From assembly GCA_017645985.1 (NCBI GenBank), contig JAGCNK010000088.1:1-13644 (forward strand): 13,644 bases of DNA. Reading direction: 5' to 3'. A program made the position numbers and the translations under genes. The DNA is from Bacteroidales bacterium (GTDB lineage: Bacteria > Bacteroidota > Bacteroidia > Bacteroidales > UBA3824). Each line of letters starts with the position of its first letter. Position 1 is the first letter of the stretch. The notes under the pieces are model-generated. The model worked only from the letters and a program-made list of their open reading frames with translations, ran no database searches and was not told where the DNA came from. This document shows, one piece after another, positions 1 to 5,670 of this stretch.

Positions 1-1
1 A

Positions 2-856
2 GAACTCCGCCGTCAAAATTCAGGAACATCAACCAACGCCGAACTATCTGACGACGAGGCTCTTAAATTGGCTCCGAAATTCACCTTTGATAAAATCGTT
101 ACTCCAAAAACTGTCAACAAATTGGTTCTCAACGATATAGACCTCAATCTGTTGGTTCCCTACATTAATTGGAAAATGTTTTTGATAGCGTGGAAGGTGA
201 AGGAAAACACTCCCGAAGCCGAAAAAACTTTGGCTGACGGCAAACGCATTTTGCAACAGATTATAGACGAGAAACTCACCCAAGCAAATGCTGTTTTGCA
301 GATTTTCCCTACCAAGAGTAGCGGCAATTATGTTGAGATTTTTGCCGACGAGGAGCGCAAAAACTGCATAGATAAGTTCCTGTTTCTCAGGCAGACACAG
401 CCGTCGGACGATGGATTTTGTTATTCGTTGGCAGACTTTATTTCGCCCGAAAAAGACTATCTCGGAATGTTTGCCGCCACCACAGGTATTGGTCTCGACA
501 CCTCAAAAGACGATGAGTATCAGTCAATTATGAAAAAACTCCTGACCGACCGTCTTGTGGAGGCACTCTCGGAATACCTTCACCGCGAAGTCCGCACCCG
601 CTATTGGGGGTATGCTCCCGACGAAAACCTTTCGCCCGACGAACTCATCAAAGGCCATTACACCGGCATCCGTCCCGCAATCGGCTATCCGTCCACCCCG
701 CTTCACGAACATAAAGTTCAGGTTTTCAAGTTGTTGGATGTAACATCTTGCACAGGAATCGAACTCACAGAAAGCACAATGATGGTTCCAATGTCGTCGG
801 TGTGCGGGTTCTATTTTGCAAATAAAGAGGCGAGGTATATCCGCGTCGGGGCGTAA
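2..856 (+). CDS. metH: Methionine synthase (cobalamin-dependent), C-terminal activation domain, 5' truncated by window edge
   Basis: The reading frame is open from the left edge, with no start in the window, and ends at TAA 854-856, so this is the last 284 codons of a longer gene. A TTG at 68 lies inside the frame and is unlikely to be the start, because coding sequence (ELRRQNSGTSTNAELSDDEA) precedes it. The visible part matches the AdoMet-binding reactivation domain of MetH: YLHREVRTRYWGYAPDENLS around 575-634, then RPAIGYPSTPLHEHK at 671-715 (the Arg-Pro-Ala-x-Gly-Tyr-Pro AdoMet-binding segment), then a TEST...SVCGFYF segment near the end. In the family this domain binds AdoMet and reductively remethylates oxidised cob(II)alamin so that homocysteine-to-methionine transfer from methyltetrahydrofolate can continue. 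The protein is cytoplasmic. The C-terminus stops soon after the FYF...RY segment, shorter than E. coli MetH. A free-standing activation-domain protein cannot be excluded, but the linker-like LRRQ sequence at the edge favours full MetH. Confidence 0.93.
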   Translation, partial: ELRRQNSGTSTNAELSDDEALKLAPKFTFDKIVTPKTVNKLVLNDIDLNLLVPYINWKMFLIAWKVKENTPEAEKTLADGKRILQQIIDEKLTQANAVLQIFPTKSSGNYVEIFADEERKNCIDKFLFLRQTQPSDDGFCYSLADFISPEKDYLGMFAATTGIGLDTSKDDEYQSIMKKLLTDRLVEALSEYLHREVRTRYWGYAPDENLSPDELIKGHYTGIRPAIGYPSTPLHEHKVQVFKLLDVTSCTGIELTESTMMVPMSSVCGFYFANKEARYIRVGA

Positions 857-867
857 CTTGGTTACGC
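851..867. repeat. Perfect palindrome at the metH stop codon (possible weak bidirectional terminator)
   Basis: GCGTAAC (851-857) and GTTACGC (861-867) form a perfect 7-bp inverted repeat with a TTG loop, and the left arm contains the metH TAA stop. It lies between two convergent genes, where a shared hairpin terminator is expected. Neither strand carries a T-tract after the stem, so a canonical intrinsic terminator is not supported. It may be chance. Confidence 0.35.
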
Positions 868-876
868 ACCTGCCGT

Positions 877-1818
877 TTAAAACACAAAATTCACCGCCGC
901 CGCAAACTGAAAACCTCGTAAATATAAATTATCCGTAAAAGGAAGCATATAAGTCATTTTGGTGTCAATAAGCATAAAATTGTTTTTAAATAATTCTATA
1001 CCAATGGCAGGACTTACGTAAAAGTTTTTCAGCGAACTGTTTTTGCCCGAGTATACCAAATAGCCGATATTGTAACCTGAATACAAATTGAGGAATTTTC
1101 GTCCGCCGCGACCCAAATGACGGGAATAGAAATCCTGTCCGAAACTGAAATTAAAAATGTCGGAGTACATTAGAGTATCGTTTTGCGGCACTTTATCAGC
1201 CTTGAACGCGCCAACTGTTATGTACGATTTGCCCTTTGTGAAAAGATATTTCAACATATATCCGTAATACATATCAGCCGAAATGCCTTCTTTGGGATTT
1301 TCGGGCATAAAAACGCTAAATTCAAATCCCGGCATATTCACAAACCTGATTTTCATTGATGCATTTGGAGTTGTAAGTTCACGCATCAACTTAATGTCAA
1401 GTACAACGGTTCCGTTTTTAGAATCCAATTCGCGAATTTCGTTTTGGTATTCGCAGATATTATCTTCATCTTCGTCAAAGCAATCTTGCAACAACATCTT
1501 TTCTCGTGGAATGTATCGGGTAGTTTCTTTCAACTTAATAGTTTGACATTTCCATTCGTCCAAACGGTTTTTCAGGTCGGCAAATTGCGATTTCCACATC
1601 ACCAAGGAATAGGTTATAACATAGTAGTCCTTAGTTTTTTCTTCAATTCTTACGGAATTTTGCTCCAAGAAATGCTCAAATTGAGGCGACACCTTGTCAA
1701 AATTTGGTGTATAGGTTTCCACCTCAGCATCAATAAACGTGCTGTCGGCTCTATTTTGTGCCACTGCACTACTTGCCAACATTACAAATATGCAAAAAAA
1801 TAATAGATTAGATCTCAT
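877..1818 (-). CDS. Secreted protein of unknown function with beta-rich, barrel-like C-terminal half
   Basis: This is a 313-residue protein with a clear Sec signal peptide: Arg near the start, a hydrophobic core LLFFCIFVMLA, and probable cleavage after SAVA at residue 20 (next residue Gln). Residues about 60-145 form a charged alpha/beta region (ITYSLVMWKSQFADLKNRL) with Cys91, Cys113 and Cys122. From about 160 on there are alternating aromatic and hydrophobic segments with many Tyr, Phe and Gly, and the chain ends FAAAVNFVF. A terminal Phe after an amphipathic strand is typical of outer-membrane beta-barrels, so envelope or outer-membrane location is inferred. I do not recognise the family. 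It is transcribed alone toward metH, with convergent 3' ends 20 bases apart. The start is ATG at 1818, about 28 bases downstream of a TATCTTTG box. Confidence 0.8.
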   Translation of the reverse strand: MRSNLLFFCIFVMLASSAVAQNRADSTFIDAEVETYTPNFDKVSPQFEHFLEQNSVRIEEKTKDYYVITYSLVMWKSQFADLKNRLDEWKCQTIKLKETTRYIPREKMLLQDCFDEDEDNICEYQNEIRELDSKNGTVVLDIKLMRELTTPNASMKIRFVNMPGFEFSVFMPENPKEGISADMYYGYMLKYLFTKGKSYITVGAFKADKVPQNDTLMYSDIFNFSFGQDFYSRHLGRGGRKFLNLYSGYNIGYLVYSGKNSSLKNFYVSPAIGIELFKNNFMLIDTKMTYMLPFTDNLYLRGFQFAAAVNFVF

Positions 1819-1846
1819 AGTAGATAGTTTTAATAATTGTTTTTTG

Positions 1847-1854
1847 CAAAGATA
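1847..1854 (-). promoter_or_regulatory. Candidate Bacteroidota -7 promoter box for the secreted protein gene
   Basis: On the minus strand this reads TATCTTTG, an exact match to the TAnnTTTG -7 element used by the Bacteroidota primary sigma factor. It sits 28 bases upstream of the ATG at 1818. No convincing TTTG -33 element is visible at the expected distance, so this rests on one box plus position. Confidence 0.5.
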
Positions 1855-1947
1855 AATAAAAAAATGAGAATATAAAATAAGCGAGCGGGATAGGAGTAGA
1901 AAAGTTCCCTTTCACACCTTATTTATATAGTAATTATTTTTAGGATA

Positions 1948-2001
1948 GACCAAGTGCACAAAAAAACCGCCCTTGAATAGAGCGGTTTTTTGCACTTGGT
2001 C
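1948..2001 (-). terminator. Long inverted repeat / terminator of tRNA-Pro, overlapping the tRNA 3' end
   Basis: The arms gaccaagtgca (1948-1958) and tgcacttggtc (1991-2001) are perfect reverse complements. Inside them aaaaaaccgc (1961-1970) and gcggtttttt (1982-1991) pair as well. Read in the tRNA direction, the inner part is an A-tract, GC stem and T-tract, i.e. a bidirectional intrinsic terminator. The outer arm is unusual because its right copy is the end of the tRNA itself (last acceptor G, discriminator A and encoded CCA, plus AGTGCA). The nascent transcript could therefore fold the CCA end into the terminator stem. Confidence 0.75.
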
Positions 2002-2072
2002 GGAGTGGCCAGACTCGAACTGGCGACCCCAACGTCCCGAACGTTGTACGCTACCAACTGCGCTACACCCCG
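1997..2072 (-). tRNA. tRNA-Pro (anticodon CGG)
   Basis: On the minus strand the sequence folds as a complete cloverleaf. The acceptor stem CGGGGTG pairs with CACTCCG (one G-T pair). The D arm is GCGC-AGTTGGTA-GCGT. The anticodon stem CAACG/CGTTG encloses loop TTCGGGA. The T arm is GCCAG-TTCGAGT-CTGGC. The anticodon CGG is at 2037-2039 and reads the Pro codon CCG. The discriminator is A and the 3' CCA is encoded (1997-1999). A TACCTTTG promoter box lies 26 bases upstream and a hairpin terminator follows directly. It is a lone tRNA gene, not part of a cluster within the window. Confidence 0.96.
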
Positions 2073-2098
2073 AGTGCCTACCTTTCGGTTTTGCGGTG

Positions 2099-2106
2099 CA
2101 AAGGTA
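2099..2106 (-). promoter_or_regulatory. Promoter -7 box of tRNA-Pro
   Basis: The minus strand reads TACCTTTG, an exact TAnnTTTG match, ending 26 bases before the mature tRNA 5' end. Further upstream (2107-2140) is a T-rich stretch on the same strand in place of a clear TTTG -33 box. Confidence 0.65.
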
Positions 2107-2326
2107 AAACCCTTTTCTGAAAAAAAAAACTTTTTTGTGAAAAAAAAACAATTTTTGATTATAAAAAAAAGTATATGGATAATCTGTTGCTAACCAATAT
2201 TTTACCCCCTTTCTACGAAAAAAATACATTAAAAATAAAAAAAAAATGCTAAAATCGTTATAATCTAAAAAAAAATGTCATACATTTATAACTGCTAAAA
2301 ATAGAAAACAAACCTATTCAATTGAG
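2107..2326. other. A/T-rich intergenic spacer with homopolymer runs
   Basis: This region between the divergent tRNA-Pro and lipoprotein genes holds many runs of 7-10 A or T and very little G+C. I see no credible coding frame or RNA gene. A TACATTTA at 2281-2288 (one mismatch to TAnnTTTG) lies 38 bases before the lipoprotein ATG and could be its -7 element. No -33 box is evident. Confidence 0.4.
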
Positions 2327-3202
2327 ATGAACAAATATTTGAAAATTAGGCTTTTAAGCATAGGTTTAGCGGCTATGGTTTTGGCTGGATGCAACAGCTC
2401 CGGCAATCAGAACACGACAGACAACGGCGAAAATACCGCTAACACCAACAGTGATTCGGTTCAGATACGCCAGTCGGAGCAGATTACCGAGCAGCATCAG
2501 GAACAGAACCAAGACCCCAACCAAGATCCAGTACCCATCGAAGAAGTTAAAGAGAGATATTCTGCGCCCTCCGAACTCAAATACTGCCAGCAGAGCGACG
2601 AATACCTGTTCGACAAGTTCTACCCAATCGGCTGGAGCAAGGACGGACACTTCGCCTACATCGTGGAGCCCGCCGACGAGGCTTCCGGTCTTTACTTCTT
2701 CAAGTTCATTATCCAGAATATGATCAGCGACAAGGTGGTGTACCAATGGGAGCTCGACCCCGATGAAGAGGTGGAATCTGGCAGCGTAAAACAGATGTGG
2801 AAAGACTACGAAACCGTGTTTGTGGAGAAACTCAACAAGTACGGAATCATCCAGCAGAAAAACTTCAAGCTTGAAGGCTCTGAGTTCACCAAAAACGACA
2901 AGAAATTCAAGGTGGTGATCGAAAACGAAATGGCCACCAACGAGGATTTCGGTTTTGAAGTGGTAAAGAACACCCAGATCAACCTCAAATCGCCCGAACT
3001 TGGCGAAAAACAGATTTACAACTACACCGAAAAAGAGTTCAACCTCTGCGTGGGCAAAATCATCCAGGGTGTGCTCATCAGTCCCCACGAAAACCGTGTG
3101 GCTGTGATGGTTAAAACCGAAAACTGCGGCTACGAAGGCCCGCCGAACGTTATTTCTCAGTTCTTAGTTGGAACAAATCTTACAGAAAGTTTCAAAAAAT
3201 AG
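2327..3202 (+). CDS. Lipoprotein of unknown function with WSxDG-type repeat motifs
   Basis: This is a 291-residue protein with a type II signal peptide: MNKYLKIRLL, a hydrophobic core, and lipobox LAGC with Cys22 as the lipidated residue. Residues 23-75 are a low-complexity Asn/Gln/Glu/Asp linker (including NQDPNQDP). The folded part begins near 78 and has GWSKDGHFAYIVEP at 102-115 and SPHENRVAVMV at 252-262. These two segments resemble strand-turn motifs of TolB/WD40-like beta-propeller repeats or of secreted DUF2259-like proteins. Other cysteines are Cys87, Cys241 and Cys267. It is expected on the periplasmic face or outer membrane; no acidic surface-export signal follows the Cys. It is 72 bases upstream of the amidase gene on the same strand, but that gene appears to have its own promoter. 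Family and function are not recognised. Confidence 0.82.
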   Translation: MNKYLKIRLLSIGLAAMVLAGCNSSGNQNTTDNGENTANTNSDSVQIRQSEQITEQHQEQNQDPNQDPVPIEEVKERYSAPSELKYCQQSDEYLFDKFYPIGWSKDGHFAYIVEPADEASGLYFFKFIIQNMISDKVVYQWELDPDEEVESGSVKQMWKDYETVFVEKLNKYGIIQQKNFKLEGSEFTKNDKKFKVVIENEMATNEDFGFEVVKNTQINLKSPELGEKQIYNYTEKEFNLCVGKIIQGVLISPHENRVAVMVKTENCGYEGPPNVISQFLVGTNLTESFKK

Positions 3203-3211
3203 ACAAAAAAA

Positions 3212-3242
3212 TTGGAAAAATAATAAAATAAGCGTATATTTA
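3212..3242 (+). promoter_or_regulatory. Candidate promoter of the amidase operon
   Basis: TTG at 3212-3214 and TATATTTA at 3235-3242 are separated by 20 bases, the spacing expected between the -33 (TTTG) and -7 (TAnnTTTG) elements of Bacteroidota promoters; the -7 box has one mismatch. It ends 32 bases before the amidase ATG, so the amidase operon can be transcribed separately from the lipoprotein gene. Confidence 0.5.
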
Positions 3243-3274
3243 CCGAAAAAATATAAACATCTAAATCCGAAAGT

Positions 3275-4096
3275 ATGTTAAGAATAGAGGATTATTTAGT
3301 TAGCGGAGACAACGTGAGGAAAATGGTGAAATGCACCAAGACCAGCGGTGAATTCGAAAGAGGCTATCCCGACACTATAGTAATACACTATACCGCAGGC
3401 CCTTATCAATCGTCGCTCAACACTCTCGTAAATCCGAAAGTCAAGGCGTCGGCGCACGTGCTTATCGACCGCGACGGCAGCATCACTCAGCTGATACCAT
3501 TCAACGAGATAGCGTGGCACGCAGGCGAAAGCTCTTACGGCGGACGTTCGGGCTACAACAAATATTCAATCGGTATCGAAATAGTAAACTCGGGTCCCCT
3601 GACCAAAAGCGGCAACGTGTACCGCTCATGGTACGGCTCGGCATACAACCCCAGCGATGTTGTGGAGGCTATCCACCGCAATCAGAACACCGCTAAATAC
3701 TGGCACGTCTACACTGCCGAACAGATCGAGACCGTACGCCAGTTGTGCGCCGAACTTATCGAGGCTTATCCCAACATCAAGCAGATACTCGGTCACGAGG
3801 AGATAGCTCCCGCACGCAAAACCGACCCGGGTCCAGCATTCCCGTTAGACAAGCTCCGCGAACAGCTTCTCGGTTCCGACCGCAGAAACGACGGAGGCGC
3901 CGAGATGCCCGACACCGGACGTGTGATGGCCAACACTCTTAATATCAGAAACGAGCCTAAGTCTGACGGTGCTCTCGTGGCAAAACCGCTCTCAAAAGGC
4001 ACTCTGGTAAGCATTGTGGACGAGCAGAACGGCTGGTACAAGATACGCACCACCATCGAGGGCTGGGTATTCGGAAGATATATCGACATTAACTAA
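3275..4096 (+). CDS. N-acetylmuramoyl-L-alanine amidase (Amidase_2/PGRP fold) with C-terminal SH3 domain
   Basis: This 273-residue enzyme is predicted to cut the bond between MurNAc and L-Ala of the peptidoglycan stem. The Amidase_2 (AmpD/PGRP, T7-lysozyme-like) domain spans about 30-195. Zinc ligands are His38 (IVIHYTAG), His174 (ILGHEE) and Asp184 (KTDPG); Glu102 (SIGIE) and Lys182 match the catalytic positions of the AmpD family. A bacterial SH3 domain (about 212-272) has the usual LNIRNEPKSDG...V and GWVFGRYI strands and probably binds wall peptide. There is no signal peptide: the protein starts MLRIEDYLVSG, and an in-frame TAA at 3254-3256 rules out an N-terminal extension. That combination is typical of phage-type endolysins, which need a holin or another export route. 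A cytosolic AmpD-like recycling role is possible but rarely comes with an SH3 domain. Its stop is 12 bases from the next gene, followed by two further membrane proteins. Confidence 0.93.
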   Translation: MLRIEDYLVSGDNVRKMVKCTKTSGEFERGYPDTIVIHYTAGPYQSSLNTLVNPKVKASAHVLIDRDGSITQLIPFNEIAWHAGESSYGGRSGYNKYSIGIEIVNSGPLTKSGNVYRSWYGSAYNPSDVVEAIHRNQNTAKYWHVYTAEQIETVRQLCAELIEAYPNIKQILGHEEIAPARKTDPGPAFPLDKLREQLLGSDRRNDGGAEMPDTGRVMANTLNIRNEPKSDGALVAKPLSKGTLVSIVDEQNGWYKIRTTIEGWVFGRYIDIN

Positions 4097-4108
4097 AATA
4101 CACCGCAG

Positions 4109-4540
4109 ATGAAAAAATGGATTATTATCATCGGTTCCATAATCGTTGTGCTAATAGTGATAGGAGTGCTTCACGATGCGGGCTACCTCAATTTCAAGTG
4201 GACAACGCTCACCAAGCTGTTTGCCGCACTTGCAGGTCCGTATATGCTGATGAAGAATATGTTCTTCAACCGCAACTCTGTATCAAGCGTTGACGAAGTG
4301 CTGGCTAAAGCTAAGCAGGGACTTCTCAACGACGAGGAGCACAGAGCGGAATACGACACCAAGATTGCCGAAAAGGAGGCTGAAATCCAGAAACTTGAGG
4401 CGCAAATCGAAAAACTTGACGACAAGATTAAGGTCATCGAGCATAAAAAGGAAACCGTAACTCAGGAAGTGAGTACGATGTCTACCGAGCAGATGATGGC
4501 TGAGTTTGAAAAAATGTATGGCAACGAAAAAGATGACTAA
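4109..4540 (+). CDS. Membrane-anchored coiled-coil protein of unknown function
   Basis: This 143-residue protein begins MKKW followed by a strongly hydrophobic helix at 4-21 (IIIIGSIIVVLIVIGV). A second, weaker hydrophobic stretch at 31-53 (LTKLFAALAGPYMLMKNMFF) may be a second membrane or membrane-surface helix. Residues about 62-120 are charged with heptad character (EKEAEIQKLEAQIEKLDDKI), a probable coiled coil. The tail is acidic (YGNEKDD). It starts 12 bases after the amidase stop, and its last 8 bases overlap the ATG of the next gene (ATGACTAA), so the genes are very likely cotranscribed and translationally coupled. An N-terminal anchor plus coiled coil recalls inner-membrane spanins, but the second hydrophobic segment does not fit that model well. 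No family is recognised. Confidence 0.82.
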   Translation: MKKWIIIIGSIIVVLIVIGVLHDAGYLNFKWTTLTKLFAALAGPYMLMKNMFFNRNSVSSVDEVLAKAKQGLLNDEEHRAEYDTKIAEKEAEIQKLEAQIEKLDDKIKVIEHKKETVTQEVSTMSTEQMMAEFEKMYGNEKDD

Positions 4541-4982
4541 ACATATAATTACATTGGCTTTGTTGGTTATGTCGGTGTTTTGGATGCAGAACGCGTCGGC
4601 ACAGATAACCCTTCAATGCGTAAAACCCGGCGAGCAACTTCAGTTACAACCCGATAACGACACCCTCTGGGTGATGGACAACTACCGTATGGTAAAGGTG
4701 ATTGAAACAGGTCGTTTGCTCAAGCTCGAAAAAGAGAAAACGGGTCTGCTGGAACAGAAATGCGACACGCTTCGACAGATTATCGATGAGAAAGATACGC
4801 TAATCGAAACACACGTGTCGGACCGAAAATACTATCAGGACGAACTCAAAGACTGCCGCAACGACGCAATCTACGCCGCCGAGCAGGCCAAGAAATACAA
4901 ACGTCGCGCTCGTTGGGCCACCATCGGATGCGGAGTGGCAGCGGGAGTAGGATTCATAGTAGGGGCTGTTCTATTTAAGTAA
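4533..4982 (+). CDS. Exported coiled-coil protein with C-terminal membrane anchor, unknown function
   Basis: I choose ATG 4533 as the start. It gives a clean Sec signal peptide (MTKHIITLALLVMSVFWMQ, cleavage after NASA at residue 23) and an ATGACTAA overlap with the previous gene. An upstream TTG at 4506 and ATG at 4518 would only add charged residues before the signal peptide. The mature protein has a short N-terminal region (CVKPGEQLQLQPDNDTLWV), a probable coiled coil at about 58-108 (LLKLEKEKTGLLEQKCDTLRQ), a basic patch (KKYKRRAR, 120-127) and a C-terminal hydrophobic helix (IGCGVAAGVGFIVGAVLF, 131-148). The likely topology is a periplasmic coiled coil anchored at its C-terminus, opposite in polarity to its overlapping neighbour. 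The protein is 149 residues long; I do not recognise a family. Overlapping coiled-coil envelope genes behind an amidase recall spanin pairs, but homology is not shown. Confidence 0.8.
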   Translation: MTKHIITLALLVMSVFWMQNASAQITLQCVKPGEQLQLQPDNDTLWVMDNYRMVKVIETGRLLKLEKEKTGLLEQKCDTLRQIIDEKDTLIETHVSDRKYYQDELKDCRNDAIYAAEQAKKYKRRARWATIGCGVAAGVGFIVGAVLFK

Positions 4983-5040
4983 CTATTTAACTAACAGAAA
5001 ATAAAGTAAACCAAATTATTCAAATAAAACGTTATAAATC

Positions 5041-5562
5041 ATGGAAGTAAATCAGTACATGCAGGAAGTGCAGTATTATGAACAGCATAATATAGAATAC
5101 TTCGCTGCGATATACATTCCGGTAATGATTTGGCTAGTACTCTCGCTAATCTTTATCGTGATAATGTTTAAGAAGTACACCTTCGGCGATTGGACCAAAG
5201 AAAATCCTAACCCTTGCGATGGTGAAACATTCAACATGCCTCGTGGTACATTCCGTGGCATTTTAACACTTTCGCTACTGTTTATCACAGTGGTAATCGA
5301 GCTTGCCAACGTTAAGATTATCGGTCTCGAAGCCGAATTTTCTGAATTTATGGCAGCATTCCAAATGATGATTGCCTTCTATTTTGGCGCAAAGGTTATG
5401 CACCACATCAACTCTGTGGACAAAACCAAAACCAAAATGCTTGCTCAGGCTGCCGAGGCTACCGCTCTTGGTACCACTTCAGCCGCTATAGAGCGCGAGG
5501 CAGAAAACGGCGTTACTACCGTAGACAACTCGTACTTTGAAGAAGAAGGAGCAGCAGGATAG
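5041..5562 (+). CDS. Three-helix membrane protein, holin-like in appearance
   Basis: This 173-residue protein has three predicted membrane helices: about 21-43 (AIYIPVMIWLVLSLIFIVIM), 71-90 (FRGILTLSLLFITVVIELAN) and 102-119 (EFMAAFQMMIAFYFGAKV). Two short motifs stand out: MPRGTFRG (66-73) just before helix 2, and AFYFGAK (112-118) at the end of helix 3. From memory, the FYFG-plus-basic ending is seen in some phage holin-like and other small membrane protein families. The C-terminal 50 residues are soluble, Ala/Glu-rich and end acidic (EEEGAAG). It starts with ATG 58 bases after the coiled-coil gene and is followed by a strong hairpin terminator, which closes the operon. A holin role would let the leaderless amidase reach the wall, but that is inference from context. 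A scaffold or channel role is equally open. Confidence 0.83.
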   Translation: MEVNQYMQEVQYYEQHNIEYFAAIYIPVMIWLVLSLIFIVIMFKKYTFGDWTKENPNPCDGETFNMPRGTFRGILTLSLLFITVVIELANVKIIGLEAEFSEFMAAFQMMIAFYFGAKVMHHINSVDKTKTKMLAQAAEATALGTTSAAIEREAENGVTTVDNSYFEEEGAAG

Positions 5563-5585
5563 TCCGCAATCCTAAAAATCTAAAT

Positions 5586-5622
5586 GCCGGAGGAATGTCG
5601 TAGCACAGTCTTCCGGCTTTTT
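5586..5622 (+). terminator. Intrinsic terminator of the amidase operon
   Basis: gccggagga (5586-5594) pairs with tcttccggc (5609-5617) as a 9-bp stem with one G-T pair and a 14-base loop, followed directly by TTTTT (5618-5622). It lies 24 bases after the stop of the three-helix membrane protein and separates that operon from mfd. Confidence 0.88.
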
Positions 5623-5670
5623 AAATATATACACACCCATTTTTTTTGTCACAAATAACACATTTCTGTT

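Noticed and set aside
68..70. TTG 68 as the start of a stand-alone methionine synthase activation-domain protein
   Set aside because: In-frame coding-like sequence continues to the left edge without a stop, and a fused MetH is the usual arrangement.
1912..2229. Minus-strand frame of 105 codons across the tRNA region
   Set aside because: It runs through the tRNA-Pro gene and its terminator and is rich in Phe/Lys from homopolymer tracts, so it is not a protein gene.
2366..3088. Minus-strand frame of 240 codons inside the lipoprotein gene
   Set aside because: It is the antisense shadow of the lipoprotein gene, whose lipobox, start and composition are convincing; the shadow has no recognisable domain.
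4506..4532. Upstream starts (TTG 4506, ATG 4518) for the exported coiled-coil protein
   Set aside because: They put a charged stretch before the signal peptide; ATG 4533 gives a standard signal peptide and a typical stop-start overlap.
3275..5562. Full prophage or prophage remnant
   Set aside because: There are no terminase, portal, capsid, tail, integrase or att-like repeats around the cassette, and base composition and codon use look like the neighbours.
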